A DNA stretch of 64,000 nt from Carallia brachiata (lineage: Eukaryota; Streptophyta; Magnoliopsida; Malpighiales; Rhizophoraceae), in assembly GCA_021464245.1 (NCBI GenBank), contig JADCRB010000001.1, positions 7,374,152 to 7,438,151 on the forward strand, written 5' to 3'. The notes beneath the pieces were generated by a model. It searched no databases. It was not told the DNA's origin and saw only the letters and a list, made by a program, of their open reading frames with translations. Below, one piece after another: positions 45,681 through 57,231 of the stretch (position 1 is the stretch's first letter; every line of letters starts with the position of its first letter). A program made the position numbers and the translations under genes.

Positions 45681-46730
45681 TTTCTTCATAATATAGTATG
45701 AAAATTATCTTCAATAGTATACGTTTTAGTCTGCCATTGGATCTCTTTTTCCGCACTTTATTATTCCGCGTTCTACTGTATTTTGACTTTTACTTTTTAT
45801 TTCCTTTTCCCTACGTACTGATAAACTCGCCCAATTATAAAGGGACCACAATGCAGAAGGGTTGATTAGTTGTTATTATCAGATGGTGCATGCATGTACT
45901 TGGTTCAATTCAAGAGGTTGCTTTCGCTTGCAGTTGGCGTTTCAATAACAATTAATTGCTCTAAGCTATTTAGTTTAAACCTGTAAATACATTTTGCTTT
46001 ATGAGTACTTCCAACTTTACGAATACAAATGCGAATCACACATGTGAAGTGGAACAATTTTAACAATCCATGAATATGCATGAAATAAGAGGATTAAAAA
46101 AAAAAAGAAAAAGCAAATGCAACAAATTCATTGCTTCGCACTTCATTTCTGAAATTTTGCACATGGAGGCACTAAGAACTATTTCTTTTATTTGTCAGGT
46201 AATTTGTTGAAAAACTGGTATCAGTAATTAAATAAGGATTTAAAAAAAAAACTTAGAATCAAGAATAATTAATCCTTGAGTTTTGGGCAGCAGATAAGCT
46301 AAATGCCAAAGGGGAGATGCCAACCACAAGATCAAGTGGGATATGTAAAGCCTGCACAACCCTCCACATACTTGTTTTAAATATGAGATTTATTACGAAT
46401 AATTATTTTTTATTTTTTTTTACACACATTAATCATAAAATTAACATATCAATACTTTTTAATGATATTTCTGTAATATTTTTGACATTCAATTTTTTGA
46501 TAACCAATCAACACTTGTCACGTAAATAATAATTATAAAAAAAATAAAAATAATTATTATTAATATTTCTCTTTTATATGTATATATGCTTTTACCATCA
46601 TCGACTTGACAGTTCATCCCCATAATGAACGCTTATGATTAATCCATATTATAGTTAGTGTGTGCGTGTGTATAATAATCAGCATAGGATCTATATATTT
46701 GTCCCTGTCCAATAAAAGTCCATCCATTCC

Positions 46731-46779
46731 GGTATTGTTTTATTTTTATTTTTTTTGGTCCTAGGTACTGTTTTATTTT
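46731..46779 (-). mobile_element. Poly-T micro-insertion with ~16-bp target duplication
   Basis: GGTATTGTTTTATTTT is followed by T residues and GGTCCTA, then GGTACTGTTTTATTTT. One mismatch separates the flanking copies. Confidence 0.35.
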
Positions 46780-47594
46780 CGCTGTGGTTTTGTCCCCATT
46801 GGCCCCATTTCACAATCATCTTTATTGAGAGAATACATTGATGAAGTCAGTTGATTTTGTTTAATATATTCATTAGTGGTTGGTGACTGAGGGAAATTAA
46901 GTAACTGGCTGCCACGGTTGGTTCTTATGTTTCAGATTTTGATGTTTTTTATAATTGCAAAAAGAGCAGCCCGCGTGGTTAGCTGTATCAATCAAATCCA
47001 AAGGGTAAATAGTCAATGCGAAATTTTGGAGATGAATTTAGCCCAAAAAGCCTGGCTGCCTGGCTGGCGTGCCGCCGAATGATCCATCAAAACCGATGGC
47101 TACCACCCACTGAGGGTTGTACAGACTGTACGCTACTGCCAGAGAATTGACGCATCATTGATTGAATTTTCAGAAAAAAAAAAAAAAAAGTTAGTATTTT
47201 AGTAACATTTATTTTAAAATTTATTTGATTAAAATGATGATTAATATTTTTAGAATAAATATTAATATTTTTAAAATATTTATTATTTTTTATATTATAA
47301 AAATATTAATTATTATTTTAAAAATAATAATTATAATTTTACTCAAGATATTTTTTAAGACAAAAAGTTCGGAACATACGGATGCGTAGGAGAAAAGTAC
47401 AACGTGGATTTTGCTTGAAAAATTTTGTCCCTAATGCAAAAGGCGTTGGAGCAATAAATGGTAGAGCGTCAGTCACATGGGCGCATGTTCTTGTCTCAGT
47501 TAGTTAACCAAGGGCACCTTTAATTTTAAAATCCAGACAAATGTCAGAGAAAAAAAAACTCAAAATTTAAAATTCCCACCTGCCATTTCAGGAA

Positions 47595-48098
47595 TTGTGC
47601 ATAGAATTAATTTCAAAAAATAATATTTTTATATTTTTTAATAAATCTAACATAATTTTAAAAATTAACAAATTTATTACAGTTTAATTATTTTTTAACC
47701 AATTTAATACAATTTTTAAAAACTAACGAATATAGTACAATTTAATTATTTTCTTACAATCTAACGTACTATTAGTTAAAAATAACTGAATTTTTCAGTT
47801 TACACATATGTACATATGATATTTAGAAGTTTTAAACTGTATTAAATTTAAACGTAAACATATTATACCTGTATACTAAAGGATTCAGTCACTTTTAATT
47901 GATTATTTTTAACTAAAAACGTGTTAGATTTGTTCGAAAATAATTAAATTGTATTAGATTTATTAGTTGTTAAAATTTGTGTTAGATTTGTTAAAAAATA
48001 ATTAAACTGTATTAGATTTGTTAGTTTTTAAAAGTTGTGTTAGATTTGTTAAAAAACGTAAAGGTGGTGTTATTTTCTGAAATTAACCCTTGTGCATA
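47595..48098. mobile_element. Fold-back Mutator-like element with 9-bp target duplication
   Basis: TTGTGCATA occurs directly outside both ends (47595-47603 and 48090-48098), a 9-bp duplication typical of Mutator-like elements. The 486-bp element starts GAATTAATTTCAAAAAATAA. Its right end, reversed, starts GGGTTAATTTCAGAAAATAA. The inverted arms extend about 160 nt and contain repeated blocks such as ACAAATCTAACACAA and CAGTTTAATTATTTTTTAAC. No transposase. Confidence 0.65.
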
Positions 48099-48149
48099 TG
48101 TATGTTTAAGAAAAAAATAAGTCGATGCGTATAAGTAGGGGTATAGTAG

Positions 48150-48490
48150 ATATATAATAATTTAAATTGTTAGATCGTGAAAAATTAATTAAATTTTAAA
48201 AAATAAAAAATAAATAAATTGTTAGATATTATTAAATTAATTACGTACTTTTCGAGTGTCCACCCAAACGTGTCTGCACAGTGGCCCTCTATATTTAGTG
48301 TTTCAGTTTCCTTTTTTAAAATACTATTTGGCCACATTTAGGGAGGAGTGTAGTCAATATATAGAAATCTGAATCATTAGATCGTAAAAAATATATTAAA
48401 TTTAAAAAAAATAGATAAATTATTTGATATCGTTGAATTAATTATATATGTTCTGCGTGCTTATTTATACGTGTCTACATAGTAGGCTTT
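48150..48490. repeat. Two direct copies of a dispersed AT-rich repeat
   Basis: About 48150-48290 and 48350-48488 share TTAGATCGT, AAATTTAAAAAA, TTGATAT or TAGATAT, AATTAATTA and a CGTGTCT end. Related fragments appear at about 43945-44015 and, inverted, at 14385-14480. Confidence 0.45.
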
Positions 48491-51105
48491 TTTTTTTTTT
48501 TGTTTAAACAGAAAAATAAGGGGCATGGTAGGGATTTAAACACTTCCACCAACACCTATTATTTTTAGTTAGCAAAGATTGACACCACCCAACGGGAGTT
48601 CAATGGTAAATTTGCTGCCTGGATTCGAATTTGATGTATATGTATGTATCACATTTTCTTTTTAAATTTTAAAGAAAATATATATGTAAAGTTAGAAATT
48701 TCGCTGTCGTGGCTTCCACTTTTGGAAAAGGGCTCCATAAACAAACAGCAGAGTGCCAATCAATCAGGCCCTCCGAGGAAAATTCAATGGAAAGAAGAAA
48801 AAGAAACTTATAACGGGTCCCCAAGTGTCACGTTTTCCGTCAAAAGCAAGAAAAGAAATAAAATTTGATTTTGAATTTTTAAGTTTAGTCAACAATGACC
48901 TAAAAATCTTTTCTTATAGAGTTAATGATCACAAGGCTAGCAAAATCAGTCGTAAATATTGGGGATGTCATTAATTCAATGATTATAATCTATCCAATCT
49001 AAATGTTTTTTTTTTTTTGATACGGCATGTTTCTGATAAAAAAAAAAAGATACGAAATATCTGTGTAAATTAACAAGGATGAGAATGTAACAGAAAAACA
49101 ATTATGAGGCAAGGAAATCTTACTAATAAAACTCAAAAATCATTTTGATAACCTAGATAAAGTTGAAATCAAGAATTTCCGAACTTGAAAAAGATACTAA
49201 AAACTTGGTATGCAAAGTGTAAATAAACCTTAAATTTAAGGTGTGAGTCGTGACAAGTAAATTTTTCCTGCACAGGCCAGTTTGAAGGGAAAAGTCTGAT
49301 CACAAGTTCATTTTGCATTTTTCTTGATCATAATCAGTCATCCAGCTACCGCTTGAACCCCAGCCTCAGGTTTGTCAACAATGTTGACTAAACCATCGGG
49401 CTAACGGGAAGCAATCATTTGCACTTGTCTTGTAGCCTAAATCAATATATATGTTGGTCATTTAATTTCAGATACTTGCAAACACATAAAATTATTTTTT
49501 ATTTTTTATTTCAAATAAATCACATTCGTTATATTATGTAAAATTATAAATAAATTATATTTATTAAAAAATATAAATAAAATTAAAAATCCCTTAACTT
49601 TTACTATTCAGGAGAAGTAAACTGGGCTGCCAAAAGTCATTGGCCATGACAGCTCAATCTGCGATCTCTGCCACTGGTGATCGAACCATTTGCAAGCTTA
49701 ATGATGTCATCGCACAGCATGCTCGATAATACCAAAAAAGCCCAAGGGCCGCAATACGTTACCATTTTTTTTTTGGGGTTCCACAATACGTTACTTTATT
49801 ACTACTCTAAAAAGTTTTTAAAACTTTTGAAGCGGACAAGGCCCAACTAATAGTCATGAGCCTCATGGACCATCATGTGAGTCCAAACCCAAACCCTCGG
49901 TAATTTTGTTCATTTATTTACTTTTTTGTTGTTTCCGAACTCAAACCCAAATTCAAACCCTGGAGGACTGTGATATGGACCATCTTTATTGTTTCTTTGA
50001 GGAAAAAGTTTAAGTGTTCTACTGGTTTTGAATTTGTTTAGTGTCTTAAAAGTGAGAAATATATCATTTTAAATAATGATAATTATATTTTTAATATTAG
50101 AATTTTATAACTTTATTTTTTATTACTTAAAATATGTATATTATTATTAAAAATTATAATATTATTATTTTTAGAATAATTCTCAGACTAAAAAATCATA
50201 CAGCTAATCCATGCTCTTTCCTCAAATGGTGTGCAAATGTCTGCCTTTTGATTGCAATGGACAGGACAGGTCTTGTTCATAAGTTAGTTGCCGAGACAGC
50301 GCCCAATTCTTTAGCTACGCATCTCAAGGACCGACCTCGAAGCCTTTTCTGTAATTGAATATACTCTAATTTAACTGTCATATCCAAGTTACCGGATTTT
50401 TTCAACTTCTCAATGTACATTTTCCCCATTTTGACTGGTAGATGAAGTTGATTTTGAGAAGAACTTGGTCTTATATGTTTTGAAATGGAGGGGGTCAGGA
50501 GTTGTTGCATGCATCTGTCATTGCTGCTGCCAAGTCAAAGCGTTCACGCTCATGAACACAAGTTTCAACACTTAAATAAACGCCTACTCTTTTTTATTTA
50601 GAAGTTACAAATTTCAATGTTGAAATGGATTAAGAAAGAAAGAAATCAAAGATATGTTTCTTTCATGGTTGTCAATTACATCATATTCAAATAAATCTTC
50701 ACAGCCTCACGCTATGTTAATTTAAACTGTTCATACATATTTGACAGTGCTGTCAGGCGTTGCTGCTTCTGTATGTTGGCAAAGTGGAGTCTCCAAGATG
50801 CATTGTTCCTCGAATACTGTTTGTGGATAGTTACTTCAATAGTGGCTGACGACAAGTCCAATTGGAGCTGGCCAAACGCTGTTAAATTGCATTTCATTGA
50901 TTCTCTGATTTTAAAGGCAGTTTTTTATATTTCAAAGTGCATGTCGAATTTTGTTTTTGTGCAGTTATGCTTGTTTCCCCCTGTTTTCTGGGTAGATATG
51001 GCTGATTGAAAATGGGTTAAATGTCATCTAAATGATATTTGTGACTCCCTACAATTTGCTGTAATTGAGAAAAACAGCTCAGGTTGCTAGTAACAAAGAC
51101 ATTAT
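48491..51105. other. Intergenic, no gene recognised
   Basis: AT-rich spacer. The open frames at 48644-48974 and 50134-50510 have no recognisable family features. One micro-insertion lies at 49752-49794. Confidence 0.4.
49752..49794 (-). mobile_element. Poly-T micro-insertion with 11-bp target duplication
   Basis: CAATACGTTAC is at 49752-49762 and again at 49784-49794, with CA, a T-run and GGGGTTCCA between. Confidence 0.4.
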
Positions 51106-51189
51106 TTGGTATCTTATCTGTTAAGGATACTGGATATTGATTGTAAGCTATGTGGTACACAGTGTATTGGAATATTGAGATGCTCTCGT

Positions 51190-51608
51190 ATAACATATAT
51201 GTGCTTTGCACTCAATTCCTGGTACTCAAGCTATAAGCATGCCTCAGCTGATAATGTGAAAAGCAAAAACCTTCATGCCGCTTCTGAAATTGCTGGTGTA
51301 TCCAAGGCAGCAGCACAAAGTGTAAGTCAAAGACCATTCCTATATGTTTACATGAAGAAGTAGAGTCATAAGGTGCCATAAGCGTCCCTACAGGTTACCA
51401 GTATGATGATGAGAACAACTTCAATTTGTTGTTTATGGTTTTGTTATACTTCAAGGTACGGTTAATTACTATCGCTTCGAACAGATAATTAAGTAGCAGA
51501 GCAGATTGCTTTAGGTGTTCCATGATGATGATTGTTCGTGCTTGTGCTTGCAGAATCAAAAGCTCTTGCCGAGGCTGAGTATTCCGGCTAAGACTAGGAT
51601 AAAATAAG
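51190..51608 (+). other. Exon-like pair, possible gene remnant
   Basis: An open stretch ends SKNLHAASEIAGVSKAAAQS and is followed by an AGT|GTAAGT donor at 51321. In phase after a CTTGCAG acceptor near 51552 comes NQKLLPRLSIPAKTRIK and a stop. The codon use and phase match make a real exon pair possible, but I found no upstream exons and do not recognise the family. Confidence 0.25.
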
Positions 51609-51994
51609 TGACCCACTTTGAATTGCATTTGGCAACTAATGTAAACTTTACATGTAAGAAGTTGAAAAGTTTACATATCTAATTCAGAAGTCAGAACCCA
51701 AGTAGCTTGAGGCAGCGAAAATTTTAAGTGCCATGATTTGGCTCTTGATACTAGAACATACGAAATATAGAGGAAAAAAGAATGAAAGAAAAAAAAAAAA
51801 GTCCCGGGTGAAAAACAGAAGTCAATGTTGTGGAGGAGACGAAGCTTCTGTCTTGTAATAGCTTGAGGCATCTACAGGAGGTTTGCGCCTGAGTAAAAAA
51901 AAAAAAAAAAAAAGTGATCTCTGGAGTTAGTGATGAGAAAGGTAGCGATGGTGGAGAGTTGTAGAAAGGCTTGAAACTTGTTGTAGAAAGAGGT

Positions 51995-52258
51995 TTACTT
52001 ATTCTGGATGGGGTTTGAAGTGCTGGGAGGTATTCTTCTGAAGCTTGAGTTGAGCTGCTTGAATGGACTCTTCTTCTTCTCTGACTGTATGTTGAAATCT
52101 CTTGGAGTCTCGGTTGAGAGAGAGGAGGGAGGTGGAGTTGCAATGGGTCGAGCTTCAGCTCCAGCCCCAGCCCCAGCTGTGTTCAGGGAGACAAATAGAA
52201 CAAGAAAGAGCGAAAAAGCTAGAGCAGAAAGTGGAAATGCCGCGGAGTAGGGCTTCAT
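51995..52258 (-). CDS. Small secreted peptide precursor, CLE/IDA-like
   Basis: Single exon, 87 residues. Residues 1-30 form a strong signal peptide (hydrophobic SALAFSLFLVLFVSL). The middle is Pro/Ser/Thr-rich and variable, a basic KKK lies near 61-63, and the C-terminal 14 residues read RRIPPSTSNPIQNK. This is the architecture of secreted plant signalling peptides. Against the CLE core (R-x-V-P-x-G-P-N-P-L/I-H-N) it keeps R, P, N, P, I and N; the IPPS part also recalls IDA peptides. The mature peptide would be the last 12-14 residues after processing and proline hydroxylation (inference). It lacks the central Gly and the His of standard CLE peptides. A non-coding explanation is less likely because signal peptide, length and terminal motif all agree. 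Confidence 0.6.
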   Translation of the reverse strand: MKPYSAAFPLSALAFSLFLVLFVSLNTAGAGAGAEARPIATPPPSSLSTETPRDFNIQSEKKKSPFKQLNSSFRRIPPSTSNPIQNK

Positions 52259-54847
52259 TATGTTTGTGTTTGAAAGTCAGCCACTGATGCTAAGCATTCA
52301 AGATCATGTCTATCAACTTATGCCGTGGATGAAAAGGTTTTACATTTACGCAGCTGGTGCGCGGCTTTTGTTATTAATGTTTAGAGTTCCATCACGTAGG
52401 CATACATATTTGATCATACATTTCAGTCATATTATAATAATAAATTTTTTGTAACAAATTTTTATAGTAAAAAATATAATTATTATTATAAAAATTATAA
52501 ATATTGTTGCAATATAATCATTAAATATGATAAACAAGTATGCTCATCAAGTTTTTTGGTAATGTTGATATGTTGTTATATCAATGGAATTTTGGATACT
52601 TTAATTTGCAAATGAAATCCAGTCCAGTGTTGGGAATTGGGATGGAATAGAAATCTAAAAATTTGGGATCCTATGCAGTGACCAGTGGGAGCATCATGTG
52701 CTTAAACTTTGACTGTTTTACTAACTGATCGTGTTTGTTGTAGGTTGTTTGTTGTTAGCCTGAGACATCAGAGTTTGGATTACAGGGGGTGGTGGCGGTG
52801 TTAATTATTAATAGTATAACAACGAGAGCGTCATGTGATTGAATCACGTGATATTATTGTCTAATAACAAAGAGAGGAGATTGAGTTCAAGAAGGTACGC
52901 TGACGACTGAGGGAATCTCTGTGGTTGACATGTTTGACTGGGCACTTGGCTAACTGACAAGTGACAACGCAAGCAAGGAAAATAGCAACTGGCAAATGCT
53001 GAAGATGTAGGAAAAGAGGACGGTACTGAGTGGTGTCATTGGATTCAACTTAACAGCTATTTTGCCGGCAGAAGAACTTGGAGTTCGGCATTTTGATATT
53101 GCGGTGCTCACTTGCTCCTATCTACGAACTGTTTTTAGCATCTGTGGGACGATTGGACTTGACTGCCACTTGGCATCAATTTTTCTCATCAATGTATTAT
53201 TTATGGGTACTGATGTAATTTAAAAGAAAAAATAGGGTCGAAAGTATTTAAATATAATTATTTGAATTTAATGTATAACTATTTTTATTTATAAATACAA
53301 TTATGTATAAGAAAAAAAAATATACTAATTTTTATTTTTATATTTAATTATATTTATAATAAAAAATAGTTGCATATTGAATATAACTAATTACATTTGG
53401 GTGCTTTTTTGAATTTCTTTTTGCCCAAAATTCTAATTTTTTCATTATTTATTTGTTTATGTATTTATATTTATCAAAAACGCTTTAGACAATCAATTAC
53501 ATAATAAAAATAATTATTTCTTTTCATAAATTCTATATTCTCTATTTTAAAGATTAGAATTCAAGATAAATTAAATAAAAATTTAATTTTAGTTACGAAG
53601 TGTCATTTAAGAGATAATTTATTTTTCTATTTAATGCTTGTAATCTTTTTTTTTTTTCCAGCCAATCTAGCGGAGATGGCTAGCAATAGCTCACCAAAAC
53701 CACCAAGAAAGAACAACGAGATTAGGTGAGAGTTTCAAAATCCACCAGACGGTTGGTGCTTGAAATTTACTTATTTGGTCATGTAATTTGTTTTGCTTTT
53801 AAAGTTGAATGAAATAATCCAATTAGTTATCGAATTTTACCAATTTCTTTCTTTTATATATGTATAGATTATAAACTTCTATAAAGATAAAAAAAAATTA
53901 AAATATAAAAAATTGAAACGAAAAGGGCCCTCCCAACGTTTTAATGGGTATGAGCGTGGCCCAAATGCAACCTCCTCTGCCTTCGGCACTCGAGTCTGAT
54001 TACGCATGAAACAATATGAATCGCAACAAATACTACTAGTAATAGCTGGCAAAATTATTCAGAAGAGCCCATGGAACATGCTGTCCCGTAGCCCACTTTC
54101 TTTCTGCAATTTTTGTGCAAAACTTCACCAACCATTCTAAGCAACGTTTTAACTACAGCATAATCATATCAATTGTAGACTTGAACAGACCTCGGATCAC
54201 TTGATCGGCTCCGAACAATTTTTTTTATCCAGATCGATCCATGATTTTCCATCCAAACTAAAATTCGTCATTCAAAAAAATTTCGTGTTTAACAAATTCA
54301 AATTAAGCATTCGGAAACGTTTAGTCTATGGGGAAAATAATAAGATTCAGCAAAGCTAGCTAGTTGCTCTAAAATTGATCAATCAATGCAGAAACGCCAG
54401 TCTGACAAAACAAATTATACTCTATTCACGCTTGAAAGCAGAGAATTCTACTTTGTCTTACACAACTGATATTTACATCCCCCTCTCTCTTCTTCCTTCT
54501 CTTTTCTTCCAAACATAATAATATTATTATTACTTTTCTTCCAATAATAATAATAATAATAATAATAAGGGAAGCAATGTCTATTTCAAGTTTGGTTCGA
54601 AACAATCATGCCCAGCAGCCAGCAGCCAGTAGCATCGTACTGTCCATCACCTTCCGGTCTAAAAACTAAAGGACAGGGCGCAAAACTAATTAAGCGAGAA
54701 CCTGTCCGAAGGAACCACTTATGGTTGAAGTTTTAAACTTCAAACATAGACAGAACTCAATTCGATGGTTCGAGCCACCAAAATTAATGATCGATGCTGA
54801 TGACACCTATATATCTTCTTCTCAGTGGTTAGTTGGTACTAGAGCTG
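52259..54847. other. Intergenic, no gene recognised
   Basis: AT-rich spacer. A MITE lies at 53236-53400. At 53659-53727 a pyrimidine-AG site precedes a short open stretch MASNSSPKPPRKNNEIR with a GTGAGAG donor, possibly an orphan exon. An AAT/ATA triplet repeat is at about 54540-54569. The final part is the 3' UTR of the downstream RING-H2 gene. Confidence 0.4.
53236..53400. mobile_element. Palindromic MITE
   Basis: The left arm runs AAGTATTTAAATATAATTAT then TGTATAACTATTTTTATTTA. The right arm is its inverted counterpart, ending CTAATTACATTTGGGTGC. About 165 bp with no coding capacity. Confidence 0.5.
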
Positions 54848-55747
54848 TTAGGTGGCACCATTTTTCTCGCCCATCAGAAGCGTCTTCAATGACCTACAAT
54901 TTGTTACCGTTGGTGACTTGAACTCGTCCTCGGCAAAGCTATGGCTCATCAATTGCGGAGGAACATCAATCATCAAAATTTGTTCTGGCCTCGCATCAGG
55001 CGAAGAAGAAGAAGAAGAGGCCGAAGATGACGATTGCGGTGCCAGCTGATCAGGTAGAGAAGATGATGCTGGTGGTGATGATGATGATGGAGGTGTTCGA
55101 TTAGAAAATTCAGTTCCCAAGCAACTGCCATTATTGTTATACCCATTACTGCTTAGCACCCGACTCTGGTCTCCCCAGAACAACACATTTGTTGGAAAGT
55201 TTGGATGAGATTCTGTCGCATACCCGAAAGAATTAGCCGAATTTTCCTGGGGAGACTGATGAATGTTCTGTGGTGCCACAGAGTACCTGCAGAGAGGGCA
55301 GGTGGAGTGGGACAGAAACCACAAGTCAATGCAATCAACATGGAATACGTGGTTGCAGGAAGGCAGCAACCTCGCCTTTTCCCCAGGTTCAACATCAGAT
55401 AAGCAAACTGCACAACATTCCAGGCCGCCATCTTCAAAGTCTTTGGCCTCCATAATCACTATGGGTAAGGATCTTAGAACCGCGGGGTCCAACCCCATTT
55501 GCATTGACTCCTTGCCAGGGTCCGTGAAGTCCAGATTGATGACGCTATGGCCGTGGGGACGTCGACGACGGCGACTTCCGGGAGCTGTTGGCAGGGGAGG
55601 TTCTTCAACGCTGCGGCGGCGTAAAAACCGATTTACATAGAGATGAAGAAAGACAACAAAGAGCACCGCCAACAACAGGAGTATTAAGCATACCACCATG
55701 ATCTTGGCAGTGATCTCCACCTCCCTTGAGCAGTCTAAGTTAACCAT
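54848..55747 (-). CDS. ATL-family RING-H2 E3 ubiquitin ligase
   Basis: Single exon, 299 residues, intronless as is usual for ATLs. One transmembrane segment (about 15-38) is followed by a basic stretch, then the GLD motif (GLDPAVLRSLP, from 85). The RING-H2 domain has Cys112-x2-Cys115, Cys131-x-His133-x2-His136-x2-Cys139 and Cys150-x2-Cys153, with the conserved Trp143 that contacts the E2. The Ser-rich C-terminal tail is typical of the ATL2/ATL3 type. It should transfer ubiquitin from an E2 to membrane-near targets; ATLs are often induced by elicitors or sugar (family knowledge). The gene is the first of two same-strand RING-H2 genes 1.5 kb apart. Confidence 0.95.
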   Translation of the reverse strand: MVNLDCSREVEITAKIMVVCLILLLLAVLFVVFLHLYVNRFLRRRSVEEPPLPTAPGSRRRRRPHGHSVINLDFTDPGKESMQMGLDPAVLRSLPIVIMEAKDFEDGGLECCAVCLSDVEPGEKARLLPSCNHVFHVDCIDLWFLSHSTCPLCRYSVAPQNIHQSPQENSANSFGYATESHPNFPTNVLFWGDQSRVLSSNGYNNNGSCLGTEFSNRTPPSSSSPPASSSLPDQLAPQSSSSASSSSSSPDARPEQILMIDVPPQLMSHSFAEDEFKSPTVTNCRSLKTLLMGEKNGAT

Positions 55748-55864
55748 GGCTGCTTCTTAATTACAAATTATACAGCAACAAATAAATAAATAAACAAAAG
55801 AAAGAAAGAATTCCCGATTGCTGGTTTCTTCGGAAGTAGGTAGGCAGGTCTGATGGACTTGTCT

Positions 55865-55876
55865 GTATATATATGC
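55865..55876 (-). promoter_or_regulatory. TATA box of the first RING-H2 gene
   Basis: The minus strand reads GCATATATATAC about 118 nt upstream of the ATG, giving a 5' UTR of roughly 90 nt. Confidence 0.5.
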
Positions 55877-57231
55877 ACGGCACGTATAAACTGGAAATGA
55901 AAAGGAAAACTACAGGAAATGAGAGGGAAGTTAAAAACCGTGAAGAATATCTATAGCCCAACAACCAAAATGGACTTGTTTGTTACGTTGAGTTTGCTCG
56001 TGCAGGTCAAAGCATTCACAATGGAGTTAACGAATCAAGGATTTGTTAAAAGCCATTTATATAAATGAGAGTAATAATATATATTACAAAAAGGGAAAAT
56101 ATTTATGGATAGACGTTAGACCGTATATCGTCTCCACCCGCGTATCGTTTGTATAACTACAAACACATTTTATACAACTGTGACGATAAAAAGTGATATA
56201 AAAATTATTACTATTTTTTTCGTTTTATATTTTTTAATTATGGTTATACAAAAAGTGTTCGTAGTTGTACAAATTAGACGTATGTGAACGCAGAGTGAAA
56301 ACTCAGTCTGCCCATATAATAAAATTCTTACAAAAATTATGTTATAAAATATACTCAATTAACAATTATGAAAGAGCAAATCAAATAATATTTCTTTTTG
56401 GTGGGGTAGAGCCTTGAGGGTTTTGGAGGGTTAAAAAGGAGCAATCACAATTAATATTTGAAGTGAGGAACGGTGAGCGCTTTGAGACGGCATGCAAAGA
56501 GTTGAAACTTTTTCGAGAGAAAGAATAGAGAGTTGGAGAATAGAGAGTTGGATTGGACCACGTGACTTTGTCTTCTTCATGATCGGTCAGTTGACAGTTG
56601 CGTCTTTTAATTAGTTGTTGCGTCCTATTTTGACTGTTATTATAGCCAGAATATACGTCTGCGCTTCAAAGAAAGTTTGACACGGGGGAATGAATTCAAA
56701 GGTGAGTTCTTCATTTTGAACTGTTCTTTCTTATTAGCTGCATACATATTACGGCATCAATTGACCGGTAAGTAATCTAAGTTTCCAATTTCATTATTAC
56801 TTCTTTATTTCACATGCACTACATTGCATTGTATTGTATGCCTTTTATCTTTATCCGTAACCAAAAGAAAAAAGATTGATGGGATATAATTACGGTTGGC
56901 CATTGGCTAGCTTTGTCCGCCAAGCTTCCAAATTGTGATGATTACAAGGAAGCTAATTAACGTTGAATTAAGCATACGTTCCTGTAAACACATGCACACT
57001 CGTCGATGGATATATAGAGGAAATTCTGACTAAATTAAATTAATGGTAATCAATTGATAATTTCCATAACCAATTGAACCCCACAAAAAAAAAAAAAAAA
57101 CAAAAGAATGATGGAGTGATATTTTCCCCTCACAATAATACTATACAATTGTACAAGATAGGCTGGTAACCATATTTCAAAAAAAAAAAAAAGGAAAAGA
57201 AAAAAGAAAAAAAAAATCCAAGAATATGATG
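55877..57231. other. Intergenic between the RING-H2 genes
   Basis: Contains the promoter of the first RING-H2 gene, a MITE copy at 56140-56325, and the 3' UTR of the second. No gene recognised. Confidence 0.45.
56140..56325 (+). mobile_element. MITE copy 2 (paired with 45505-45680)
   Basis: Partly palindromic: GTATAACTACAAACAC near the left end matches an inverted GTGTTCGTAGTTGTAC near the right. It aligns with the reverse complement of 45505-45680, and both copies end near a CTGCCCAT or ATGCCCAC stretch. Confidence 0.6.

Larger units (their letters stand above)
43682..47590. other. Intergenic upstream of the PME gene
   Basis: Long AT-rich spacer without recognisable genes. It holds a TIR element at about 44455-45045, one copy of a MITE at about 45505-45680 and a micro-insertion at 46731-46779. 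Confidence 0.5.

Noticed and set aside
52008..52250. Plus-strand open frame opposite the peptide gene
   Set aside because: Lacks a signal peptide or known motif; it is the shadow of the minus-strand gene.
55153..55640. Overlapping frames within the first RING-H2 gene
   Set aside because: Shadows of the real frame, which carries all RING ligands.
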